A stretch of DNA of 64,000 nt, taken from contig JAMZAV010000065.1 of NCBI GenBank assembly GCA_024449915.1, forward strand, positions 716,939-780,938, read 5' to 3'. Positions 12,481 to 22,690 of this stretch are shown here, one piece after another; the stretch's first letter is position 1; the number at the start of each line of letters is the position of its first letter. Origin of the DNA: Sweltsa coloradensis. Lineage: Eukaryota > Arthropoda > Insecta > Plecoptera > Chloroperlidae. Position numbers and translations under genes: made by a program. The notes under the pieces are model-generated. The model searched no databases, was not told where the DNA came from, and saw only the letters and a program-made list of their open reading frames with translations.

Positions 12481-13754
12481 GTAAGTCAGACAGTCACGGG
12501 TGGTGCTGTTTTACGAATGTGTATCGCGGTGTCAATTCAAACGAAAAACGATTTTTTTTTCTTTAAAGTCTCATGAAAATTAAATAATGACATGCCGTAA
12601 GTTATGCAAACTGAGTATATTTAATTATTTTTCATGTGTGGAACAAAAAAATAATTAACGTTTACAGACGTAGCAAACAATTCTTGCACTGGCGTTTTCC
12701 CCGGTTGCATTCTGAAATTAGTTTTATTCACATTGTTTTTCATGCCCGTTTGACGGTGTTCGTATTTCAATTAACAGTAAAATTAGTTCATTCGCCACGT
12801 AGCTATCTAAAACGCGAAACTAATCTTAAATACAAGTACCGTCATACTCACACAATATATAATTGGTGCACCATTGCAGTTTGCAATTATTCTACCGCGT
12901 TATACTATAGTGTTTTAACGTGCCTACGTACGGAAATGAATGCATGGGCACTTGCCAATAATACAAGAATTTATGGTGGCAGAAAGAAATTATTACGGTC
13001 ATAACTGAGAAATGTATACACCAATAAAGTACCCACGGTAGCAAGATGTTGTTTGTATGGCTTCTTTTCAGAACCGAACAGGGCACTAATCGTAATGATC
13101 TAACTCGGAACAGTGTGAGACTTTCAAGTGCAAACTATTCTCCTGCAGTTTCCAAAACATTAAAATATAAATCGTAGGGGTAACTGTCTCATAAAACCGC
13201 AGCCCTTTTGTGCTGTGACAGTATTTTATTCGACGATAAAATGAGGCAGAGGGCAAAGTTGAGTGACAAAGATGGGCATCACGCAAGCCCACCCACACTT
13301 GCGAATGCACTCGGTGTCCGTGTGTTGGTAAGTGGAAGCCATTTTATCTGGGAAGAACGGCATTACGAAAGACTTACATCACTGACACCTGCATTCGCTG
13401 TCACTGTCACGCTGGAACCACTCAGTTCTTCGATATGTATCCGCATACACTCGCTCTTGTACACACACACGTCACGACAACAGTATCGACACACATCAAG
13501 TTCGATTCACTCTTTTATCACAATAAAACATAATAAAACACAATAAAAGATAGTAAGAACAAGAAATAGTTCATGTATTAATATTTCTAAAATAAAAGAC
13601 TTATGTTAAAAAAGGAATTTGCCAAAACCACCGTGTGTACCGACATTATGGCAGTATAAACATGTGAGTTAACAAACAATTTATTTTTAGTAGCGCCACC
13701 TACTTAAAAATTAAATAATAGAGTTTAAATGTGTTGGCTTGTCTGAATAAAATA
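12481..13754. other. Non-coding stretch, no supported gene
   Basis: AT-rich. A possible plus-strand exon (13,202-13,326) was considered and rejected because the acceptor is weak and the frame runs through the donor. Nothing else recognised. Confidence 0.4.
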
Positions 13755-14310
13755 TTAGGCCGCTTTGCGAACGCTTTTTTTAGTCGCGTTGATGGATGAG
13801 CTTTTTTGTAAGTTTTTAGTTTGCGTGGGATCTCTTTACTTTTGCTAGTTCTTTTTGAACGCATTGTATAGGTGATTGTTGTCAAAATTCTATTGTTACT
13901 ATATAACTCAAAAAACTTATATAAAAACCTTTATTTCTGTGGATTCTGGCTTACTTGTTTAACTTTTTCTTTCAAAAGGTACATCACCATAACCTTAGTG
14001 TCCACGTAAAATATGAACGTTGTAGCCCCACCCGTTTGGTCAGAATCGGCCCAAATGTCACGAAAATATCGCACTAAAAATCGAAAAAATCGTAAAAGTA
14101 CGATATTTATGAGAAATATTTCTTCGATTGTACCCAAAAACGTGGCAAGGCAAGTCTAAGTTTAGAGATTTCGAAGGTCCCCTCCAATTTTCATCAAGAT
14201 CGCATATGCCGTTTGCCCGGTAGAGAGCGATAAAAAAACAAAAAACAACACTCGAGCTAAATTTTTTGGGGGGTCAGTGAAATTGAAGTTTTCGCTTCGC
14301 TCATCCAATT
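13755..14310 (-). repeat. R1 repeat, minus orientation
   Basis: Reads as R1 on the minus strand: the 5' block TTGGATGAGCGAAGCG ends near 14,310 and the 3' block with cgcgttgatggatgagc lies near 13,785-13,803. The terminal CTAG is replaced by CTAA and the last 30 bases use the variant 'gcgttcgcaaagcgg' end. Internal modules (cgatattttcgtgacattt, accaaacgggtgg) are present. Confidence 0.75.
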
Positions 14311-14701
14311 ATCACTAAAGAAACAGCTAAACATTTCACAAAATAAGTTTTATGAACTTACTCAAAATCAACTTATTTATTAAGGGGACAAAGGACATGC
14401 GTTTTAGGCAAATTTATGTTAGTTCAGTTGACTGACACGACAGTTGTTTGAATTTTAACAGTTGTGACCAAGCGGAAATGAAGGGCTCTAAAGTCACACT
14501 TTTCTCAACATAACTTTAAAATAGTATTAACAAATATTCTGATTTTTACTGTTTTGGAGGCGAGGTCTGGCCGTCGATGCGAGACACCACATCCCTTTCC
14601 CTTTGTGTTGCCTACGTGGCTGGATCTGTCCACCACGCCCCTAGCTAGCATAATCCCTAGCTAGCATAATTACCTAACGGTTACCGCGCACTTAAACCAA
14701 A

Positions 14702-14732
<31 letters not shown>

Positions 14733-15891
14733 ACAAAAATGAAATGCTTAGAGACTCAAACGACAGAGGGATTCTTCTGAGATATAACGTTTGCCAACAG
14801 AACATTTTTTTTAATATTCTGGGGTGGGAAAACATATTGTGTATATATATATATAGCAACTAATAAACATAAATTGTAACATCACATACTGTGTTACATG
14901 TAAGCAGACTCCTCGCGAACCTTCTGCACCAAAGTGATGGGAACAAGCACGCAAGCAACACTCCGGCGCGGAAAGACGCGCCGGAAAACTTAATAAATCG
15001 TTGACCTTAGGCTGCGAAATCTACAAATTTACACGTCGTTTCGCAACGGGCCCTCATTTTCAGGGTGGCCACCGCCTCTAAAACTCAGTTTATTCAAACA
15101 AACGTAACCGTAAAACTGAAATAACTCGGGAGTTCCTTTGTGGGCGAATGTGCAGATGACAGGCACCCCGCCGCGCGCCAGAGCAGATGCTTGACGGCGG
15201 CCGAAACAATATTTTCTAGTTTCTTCATTAAATTAAAAAGTCCCGCATTTCAACGCCCTCATATGCATTAGCAGTGTTTCGGTGGATATTGAATTGGACT
15301 GCGGTAGGTCGTATACAGTCCGATGAATTATTTAGAGCATGCTGTCTGATCCTAAAAGTAAAACCCATATACCACAGCAGGACCGAGGAGCCGTGAAATT
15401 ACGAATCTGCGGAACGGAAATGTTAGACACTTTGATTCTTACCACGATATTGGTCTTTTTCACCCGCTATTATGATCTTTTGTTAATCGTCGGATACCGC
15501 CAGGGTGAGAAGGCCGTTGTTATGGGACGAGCCAACGACTCTCGAGCGTTCACAGTCTTGTCACTTCATCAGGCACATTTAACTTTATTTCACATGAAAT
15601 AACAACAAAGTATTGCATTGTATGGAGCGGTTGTGCTGTGTGCATAGGTTATGCCCAAACTAACAAACACAGTTGCCAAACTAACACCACCACATTGTGT
15701 TGCGTAACAAAGAAATCGAACGCATATAAGGCTAAAATCGCGCCCTAAAAACTAAAAAAGAGAGATAAAAAAACATTAAATAATAACACGCATGATATGA
15801 CATGCATTCATCAACAGTCAAAATGTACTAGTAGGCCTACTTAGCAAGATTACGCTAAAACAACTACGAATACAACTATGCTAATACACCA
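14311..15891. other. Non-coding stretch with GC-richer blocks
   Basis: Contains an (AAAT)n run (about 14,699-14,732), a duplicated ccctagctagcataat, and a perfect 9-bp GC stem, tccggcgcg/cgcgccgga (14,962-14,985). The block 15,000-15,420 is less AT-rich and holds ATGCATTAG- and GAATTATTTAG-type homeobox-like words. It could be a conserved non-coding element, which only cross-species alignment could show. No coding frame is supported. Confidence 0.4.
14962..14985. repeat. GC-rich perfect hairpin
   Basis: 9-bp stem, tccggcgcg with cgcgccgga, around the loop gaaaga. Followed by cttaataaatc. No known function. Confidence 0.7.
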
Positions 15892-15945
15892 AGTGCAATA
15901 GTTGAATATAGTCATTGAGCACGATTTCTCGAACAAGCTAATTTA

Positions 15946-16711
15946 ATTGGATGAGTGAAGCGAAAACTTCAATTTCACTGACCCCCCGAAAAATTTAGCT
16001 CGGGTGTTTTTTTTTTTTTTTTTTTGTATTTTTGTCTGTTTGTTTGCTCTCTACCGGGCAAACGGCATATGCGATCTTGATGAAAATTTGAGGGGATCTT
16101 CGAAATCTCTGAACTTAGACTTCCTACGTTTTTGGGTGCAATCGAAGAAATATTTCTCATGAAAATCTTTACTTTTACGATTTTTTCGATTTTTAAAGCG
16201 ATATTTCCGTCATATTTGGCTCGCGACCGGGCAAACGGCTACTCCGATCTTGATGAAACTTTATTTTGGGAACGTTTGAAATCATTTAAAATTAGATATA
16301 TTACGATTTTAGGACATTTGAAGAAATATTTCTCATAGAAATCGTTTCTTTTACGATTTTTTTCCGATTTTTTCCCCGATATTTTCGTGATGTTTGGGCC
16401 AATGATGACCAAACGGGTGGGGCTTCAACGGTTCATATTTTACATAAACATTAAGGTAATGGTGATGTATTGCTTTTTGAAAGAAAAAGTTTGAAAAAGT
16501 TAGCCAGAATTCATAGAATAAAAGGGTTTTAAAAATGAGTTTTTTTTAAAAGGTTTTATAACAATTAACAAGTAACAATAGAAACTTGACAACAATCACC
16601 TACAATGCATTCAAAAAGCACTTGCAAAGGAAAAAGTGGTTTTCCTACCGCAAACTAAAAACTTACATAAGGCTCATCCATCAACGCGGCGGGACTTAAG
16701 CGTTTTCCTAG
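15946..16711 (+). repeat. R1 repeat in duplication unit 1
   Basis: 5' block attggatgagtgaagcg; 3' block gcgggacttaagcgttttcCTAG|T. Clear tandem modules: 'ccgggcaaacggc..gatcttgatgaaa' occurs at about 16,048-16,087 and again at 16,226-16,260. Each is followed by the block aagaaatatttctcat, then a Ttacgattttt tract and a cgatatttt block. At 16,555-16,580 the sequence acaattaacaag is the uninterrupted version of the site that holds the foldback in the copy at 19,414. Confidence 0.85.
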
Positions 16712-17541
16712 TTTTAGACATTTTTTAATAAAAAAATATATTTCATTCGGTAATGCAAAAAAAATCTAAATCGAAAAACTGACCCATTTTTGCATCAGTA
16801 TTTATAACACAAATAATGGGACGACCCTAATATAGAACGCACAATAATTAATTTGGTATTTTTTTTTCAAAATGAAATCATAACGATAGACAAATTATTT
16901 ACAAGAGCGTTAATGAAAGTTTACGCTTTCCACATTTGTATCGGATCAGCTGTGTATATAGGTATAGGCCTGCACTAGAAGTACGGCTATGTAAAACCAG
17001 ATCTTATTTGTCCACAAGATAATAAAATTATAATACACATAAATATTAACACATGTGCAATAATACAAACTCTGAAAGCTCTATACTAATCGCTACTGGT
17101 TTTAATAAATATTCACGCACAAAACAGCAGAACATGCAAGTACAAAAAAAGTTAAAACCCGAAAAATCAGTCATGATCCAACGACGGACGACGCCTAATG
17201 ATTGCCATTTCTAGGATACGAGCTCAAAATTTGTAAATAAAACCGAAAAAATAAACATGTAATGGTGTACATGCACTGAGTAAAGCAACAATAATGGATT
17301 TATTTCAAAGCAAGATTTTTGATGACTAGTTGGGCCATGTGGGGTTAGGGTATCAGATCCCAATTCAAGCTATTTAAAATTGCAACTTTTGAAACGAAAC
17401 TAAATCCATGAATATGTTGTATGGTAAATGTAGTAAACAGTAATTTGGAGTCGTTATAGGAGCGACGTATACATAATAAATAGTTTTAATGTGCCCCAAT
17501 AGAACACATGAGTTGGTAGACAACAAACCAAAATCTACTAC

Positions 17542-18361
17542 AAGTCTTGTTACACTATCAACATGTTGACGCAACATGTTGACTCAACTTGTTGACCAGA
17601 TGTAGATAGCATTGAAATGTGATGCTGCTGTCACACACTGAAATATGTGGACTCAACATTGACGACCACGGCAATATGTTGAAAAGAAATTGAACAAGTT
17701 CAACTTTTGAGAAATGTTGACCAGATGTTGACGACGTTCAACCAATGGCTGGGCCGATATTTTGTCACGGATCATTTTCGTTTTAGGTTGGATCCATGGT
17801 GTGGGCTATTATAAAGCAAATTTTGTGGGAAGAAAGACTTTTTTATGCGAGTAAATTTTCACCGAAAAGTTATAAAAATCGTTACCCGTTTCAGATAAGA
17901 CACAAACAATAATGATGGGGGGAGTAAAAATGGTAAAAAAGTTTTCCCAAACGAGACTCGAACCGGGGACCCTTTGCGTGGTAGCCGAGCGCTCTCACCG
18001 TTGAGCCAGCATCGAACTGGAATCCTGCGCCGCTTAGAGTGGTACTCATTAGCCCATCAGATACACACGCAGACTCGAGATGAACATAAAAAGCTTCGGG
18101 ATGGCATTACGACACTTTTAACTCTTTTATATCGATCTGCCAATACTTTTTTAATGTCATTCCACAGCTGTATATGGCATATGTACGTAATTACTATCTA
18201 TTTTGGTATGAAAAAAGGGTTTCAAAATGGCAGTTTCTCCGACGGAATGTTCCAAATGTCCGTCAACATGTTGATGGAGGTGACACACACAGAGTGTAGT
18301 CTTGTCAACAAGTTGAGTCAACATGTTTGGCGTTTACATGTTGATAGTTGTAACAAGACTT
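17542..18361. mobile_element. 820-bp non-autonomous TIR DNA transposon
   Basis: Termini AAGTCTTGTTAC and GTAACAAGACTT, extending with gaps into inverted repeats of over 50 bp that contain many short caacatgttgac palindromes. It is flanked by TAC on both sides (17,539-17,541; 18,362-18,364). The second duplication unit reads ctactacgttggtgg at the equivalent point, the expected empty site with a single TAC. No transposase frame. The interior includes a tRNA-like sequence. The superfamily is undetermined; 3-bp target duplications occur in PIF/Harbinger and CACTA groups, but the termini match neither that I recall. Confidence 0.85.
17941..18010 (-). pseudogene. tRNA-like sequence inside the 820-bp element
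   Basis: On the minus strand about 70 nt begin GCTGGCTCAACGGTGAGAGC (A-box-like D-arm) and contain CCCCGGTTCGAGTC (B-box and T-arm). The anticodon stem positions do not pair and the acceptor stem is poor, so this is a tRNA pseudogene or SINE head, not a functional tRNA. The anticodon-side sequence faintly resembles tRNA-Val. Confidence 0.5.
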
Positions 18362-18789
18362 TACGTATTGGTGGGGGCGCCCGGGTAAGAAATGGATATA
18401 TTGAATTTTCCCCTTCGGCAACTTGACGTTTTAGAAGCCCAATAATATCATATCACGTTCTAAACAAGTATTACATGGTACCTTTGAAATACAAATATGC
18501 TTTTTTTAAGACGATGAGTGGTTATTGGTGAAGATTAAATATAATCTCCATCCAATATATCACATTTTATTCAATTATAATAAAAATTAATTTTTGAACA
18601 TATTATCTAGTGTTTTAAGGGTGCGGGTATAATTAATATAATAAAAACACTAAAAATCTTCAGCAACCAAGAAACTATAATATAACTTTTAAAAACGAAG
18701 TGTACGAATATGGTGGAGGTGCCGGGTAAACTTTTGGGAAAAGAAAATCCGTAAATTTGGCAATTGAATAATAAAAAAATTAAAATGTA

Positions 18790-18900
18790 AAGAAAAGTCA
18801 TATTTTAATACAATCCAGAAATTTACAAAATATATCCCAACCGGGGTTTGAACCCGGGTTTTCCACTTTCCGGGTATAGGATCAATCAATCACCCGAGGG
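18790..18900 (-). repeat. tRNA-related SINE-like sequence, unit 1 copy
   Basis: The minus strand has a B-box-like block (aacccGGGTTCAAACCCCGG, about 18,840-18,860), then tttgtaaatttctggattgtatt, a tail also seen after a similar B-box at 42,690-42,740. It lies about 130 bp right of a ggtggaggtgccgggtaaac motif. The paralogous copy is at 22,040-22,160. Confidence 0.5.
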
Positions 18901-19034
18901 TCAAAACCTTCTAAGTCCATGAAAGTTGGGTGAATGAAATGGTATAGCCCTTTTAAAAACAGCAATTTTTTTTCGCGGTTTAAATAACCTCACTATCGGC
19001 CATTATATCCGTTTTTTGACAATAATGTATAGCC

Positions 19035-19331
19035 TCCCATGAAATGCAAAATATAATATTGGGGGAAACAGTTTCTGCTTCCTAAAAACCTAAGTATAAG
19101 GGAAAACCTAAGTATAAGGGATAATAGATTTCTGAAATAGCATTTGGTGTACAATTTTTTTGTCAGGCAGTACATAACTCGAAAAAAATCGTATTTGTGC
19201 CGTTTGACAAAAAAAAAATCGTTTTACGTTATTATTATAGAAATCCAATTTTTCCTTATAAGTAGTAGAAGTTAAAGGTGTTTAGAAACTATATTCAAAA
19301 AAAAATATTCTCAACATTTATTTTGCACTAG
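19035..19331. repeat. Small foldback element, unit 1 copy
   Basis: Ends gtgcaaaata...ttttgcac, with a second inner inverted pair (ttctgcttcctaa.acct and its complement about 180 bp away). The paralogue at 22,283-22,567 has the same structure. Foldback MITE remnant; superfamily unknown. Confidence 0.5.
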
Positions 19332-19413
19332 CTAAACACTAGAATACACTAGCTATCACAGTGCAATAGTTGAATATAGTCATTGAGCACGATTTCTCGA
19401 ACAAGCTAATTTA

Positions 19414-20800
19414 ATTGGATGAGTGAAGCGAAAACTTCAATTTCACTGACCCCCCGAAAAATTTAGCTCGGGTGTGTATTTTTTTTTTTTTTTTTTTTTT
19501 GTATTTTTGTCTGTTTGTTCGCTCTCTACCGGGCAAACGGCACATGCGAATGCGATCTTGATGAAAATTGGAGGGGACCTTCGAAATCTCTGAACTTAGA
19601 CTTCCTACGGTTTTGGGTGTAATCAAAGAAATATTTCTCATGAATATCGTACTTTTACGATTTTTATCGATTTTTAATGCGATATTTCCGTCATATTTGG
19701 CTCGCGACCGGGAAAACGGCTACTCCGATCTTGATAAAACTTAATGGGAACGTTTGAAATCATTAAAATTAGATATTACGATTTTAGGGACATTTGAAGA
19801 AATATTTCTCATAGAAATCGTACTTTTACGATTTTTTCCGATTTTTTCCCCCGATATTTTCGTGATGTTTGGGCCAATGATGACCAAACGGGTGGGGCTA
19901 CAACGTTCATATTTTACATGAACATTAAGGTAATGGTGATGTATTGCTTTCTGAAAGAAAAAGTTGAAAAAGTTAGCCAGAATTCATAGAATAAAGGTTT
20001 AAATATGAGTTTTTTAGGTTTATAACAATTAAGGCTATTCCACCGCGTTTTTCTATTTTCCAAAATATGCTAGTAAGTCAAAATATAGTGAATGGCTTTG
20101 AAACATGGCTATTTTAGAAAATCAAAAATATTTTTTCCAAATTTTTCTGATCCGGTACACGGCCAATATAGTCACCTCAAAATAATTTCAAACTTCAATT
20201 CGCCAGGGCACACCATTCAACGTAGGGTGTTGTGCTTTTGTGACATTAATTTCCAACTGTTTTTCTTTGGACTGACTGAGAGAAACAGATTTATTTTAAC
20301 AATTGTCTTTCCTGCGAATTTTTTCGTTTGGCGGTACAAATCGGTAAAAAATACCGCCAAACGAAAAAATTCGCTGGAAAGACAATTGTTAAAATCAATC
20401 TGTTTTCTCTCAGTCAGTCCATAGAAAAACAGTTAAAAATTAATGTCACAAAAGCACAACACCGTACTTTTGAATGGTGTGCCCTGGCGAATTGAAGTTT
20501 GAAATTATTTTGAGGTGGCTATATTGGCCGTGTACCGGATCCGAAAAATTTGGAAAAAATATTTTTGATTTTCTAAAATAGCCATGTTTCAAAGCAATTC
20601 ACTATATTTTAACTAAGTAGCATATTTTGGAAAATAGAAAAACGCGGTGGAATAGCCTTAACAAGTAACAATAGAAACTTGACAACAATCACCTACAATG
20701 CATTCAAAAAGCACTTGCAAAGGAAAAGTGGTCCTACGCAAACTAAAAACTTACATAAAAGCTCATCCATCAACGCGGCGGGACTTAAGCGTTTTCCTAG
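19414..20800 (+). repeat. R1 repeat in duplication unit 2, interrupted
   Basis: Same ends and module order as the copy at 15,946-16,711 (paralogue by duplication, not independent insertion). It is interrupted at 20,033-20,657 by a foldback element at caaTTAAcaag, the sequence that is intact at the matching point of unit 1. Ends gcgttttcCTAG at 20,797-20,800. Confidence 0.85.
20033..20657. mobile_element. 625-bp TTAA foldback (near-palindromic MITE)
   Basis: Begins GGCTATTCCACCGCGTTTTT and ends with its exact reverse complement. The two arms of about 300 bp match almost throughout and meet near 20,346 (ttggcggtac...ataccgccaaac). TTAA flanks both ends (20,029-20,032; 20,658-20,661), and the unit 1 paralogue has one TTAA. 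TTAA duplication is typical of piggyBac-type transposition, but no transposase is present and the termini are not the canonical piggyBac ones I know. Confidence 0.9.
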
Positions 20801-22039
20801 GAGACATTTTTAATAAAAAAATATATTTCATTACGGTAATGCAAAAAAATCTAAATCGAACACTGACCCATTTTTGCATCAGTATTTATAACACAAATAA
20901 TGGGACGAGGTAATATAGAAACGCACAATAATTAATTTGGTATTTTATTTTACTAAAAATTAAATCATAACGATAAACAATTATTTACAAGAGCGTTAAC
21001 GAGAGTGACGCTTTCCACATTTGTATCAGAGCAGTTGTGTATATAGGTATAGGCCTGCACTTGAAGCTACGGCTATGTATAACCAGATCTTATTGTGTCA
21101 CAAGATAATACAATTATAATACACATAAATATTAACACATGTGCATAATACAAACTCTCAAAGCTCTATACTAATCGCTACTGGTTTTAATAAATATTTA
21201 CGCAACAAAACAGCAGAACATGCAAGTACAAAAAAGTTAAACCTGAAAAATCAGTCATGATCCAACGACGGACGACGCCTAATGATTGCCATTTCTAGCA
21301 TATACGAGCTCAAAATTTGTAAATTTAAACCGAAAAAATAAACATGTAATGGTGTACATGCACTGAGTAAATCAACAATAATGGATTTATTTTAAAGCAA
21401 GATTTTTTATGACTAGTTGGCCATGTGGGGTTAGGGTATCAGAATCCCAATTCAAGCTAGGATTGCAACTTTTGAAACGAACTAAATCCATGAATATGAT
21501 GTATGGTAAATGTAGTAAACAGTAATTTGCAGTCGTTATAGGAGCGACGTATACATAATAAATAGTGTAATGTGCCCCAATAGAACACATGAGTTGGTAG
21601 ACAACAAACCAAAATCTACTACGTTGGTGGAGGCGCCGGGTAAGAAATGGATATATTGACACTTCGGCAAATTGACGTTTTAGAAGCCCAATAATATCAT
21701 ATCACGTTCTAAACAAGTATTCCATGGTACCTTTTGAAATACAAATATGCTATTTAAGACGATGAGTGGTTATTGGTGAAGATTAAATATTATCTCCATC
21801 CAATATATCACATTTTTATTCAATTACAATAAAAATTATTTTTTTAACATATTATCTAGTGTTTTAAGGGTGCGGATATAATTAATATAATAAAAACACT
21901 AAATATCTTCAGCAACCAAGTTACTATAATATAACTTTTAAAAACAAAGTGTACGAATTTGGTGGAGGTGCCGGGTAAACTTTGGAAATGAAATTTCGTA
22001 AATTTGGCAATTGAATAATAAAAAAATTAAAAAGTAAAG

Positions 22040-22160
22040 AAAAGTCATATTTTTAATACAATCCAGAAATTTACAAAATATATCCCAACCGGGGTTTGAA
22101 CCCGGGTTTTCCACTTTCCGGGTATAGGTGCCTTAAGGCTGTAATCACCCGAGGGTCAAA
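22040..22160 (-). repeat. tRNA-related SINE-like sequence, unit 2 copy
   Basis: Paralogue of 18,790-18,900. B-box-like GGGTTCAAACCCC at about 22,092-22,106 (minus), followed by the tail tttgtaaatttctggattgtatt. Slightly better preserved on its 5' side (ccttaaggctgtaatcaccc in plus sense). Confidence 0.5.
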
Positions 22161-22282
22161 ACCTTCTAACTCCATGAAAGTTGGGTGAATGAAATGGTAT
22201 ACCTTTAATAAAACAGCAATTTTTTCGCGGTAAATAACCTCACTATCGGCCATTATATATACCGTTTTTTGACACTCCACAT

Positions 22283-22567
22283 CAAGTGCAAAATATAATA
22301 TTGGGAATCAGTTTTCTGCTTCCTAAACACCTTTAGCTTCAACCTAAGTATAAGGGAAAATAGATTTCTGAAATAACAGTTGGTGTACAATTTTTTTGTC
22401 AGGCAGTACAAAACTCGAAAAAAATCGTATTTGTGCCGTTTGACAAAAAAAATCGTTTACTAACTGTTATTATTATAGAAATCCATTTTCCTTATAAGTA
22501 TGTAGAAGTTAAAGGTGTTTAGAAACTATATTCAAAAAACATATTCTCAACATTTATTTTGCACTAG
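22283..22567. repeat. Small foldback element, unit 2 copy
   Basis: Paralogue of 19,035-19,331, with the same outer (gtgcaaaata/ttttgcac) and inner inverted pairs. It marks the right edge of the duplication. Confidence 0.5.
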
Positions 22568-22690
22568 ATCTGGAGGCTTCACTATTGTCAAAAAACGACA
22601 TATGTAATAACCGATAGTGAGGGTATGTCCCGCAAGCCATCTTTCATGGACTTTTAAGGTTTTGACCCTAGGGTGGATACAATAGCATTA
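22568..22690. repeat. Inverted copy of part of the duplication unit
   Basis: tcaaaaaacgaca...ccgatagtgaggg...catgga.ttt.aaggttttgaccct is the reverse complement, with divergence, of 22,145-22,275. It therefore forms an imperfect inverted repeat with the end of unit 2. Confidence 0.6.

Larger units (their letters stand above)
15892..19331. repeat. Direct tandem duplication, unit 1
   Basis: From agtgcaatagttgaata to ttttgcactag this unit is matched throughout by 19,360-22,567, including shared non-repeat flanks on both sides of the R1 copy. It differs by an extra 820-bp TIR element (17,542-18,361), by the absence of the 625-bp foldback found in unit 2, and by many small substitutions and homopolymer indels. 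Confidence 0.93.
19360..22567. repeat. Direct tandem duplication, unit 2
   Basis: Second copy of 15,892-19,331, in the same orientation and separated from it by only about 28 bp. It carries the 625-bp foldback inside its R1 copy and lacks the 820-bp TIR element. Confidence 0.93.

Noticed and set aside
13202..13326. Possible plus-strand exon (ccgcag| ... ttg|gtaagt)
   Set aside because: Weak polypyrimidine tract, the frame continues through the donor into low-complexity sequence, and the peptide resembles nothing known.
15975..16160. Frames reading FHQDRICRLPGRE in several places (also 19,411-19,641 and 44,294-44,770)
   Set aside because: They are translations of R1 modules, short, in either strand and without a conserved start; no sign of coding selection.
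20092..20424. 110-codon frame in the foldback
   Set aside because: Runs across the palindrome centre; both arms give mirror-image frames, and the element is non-coding.
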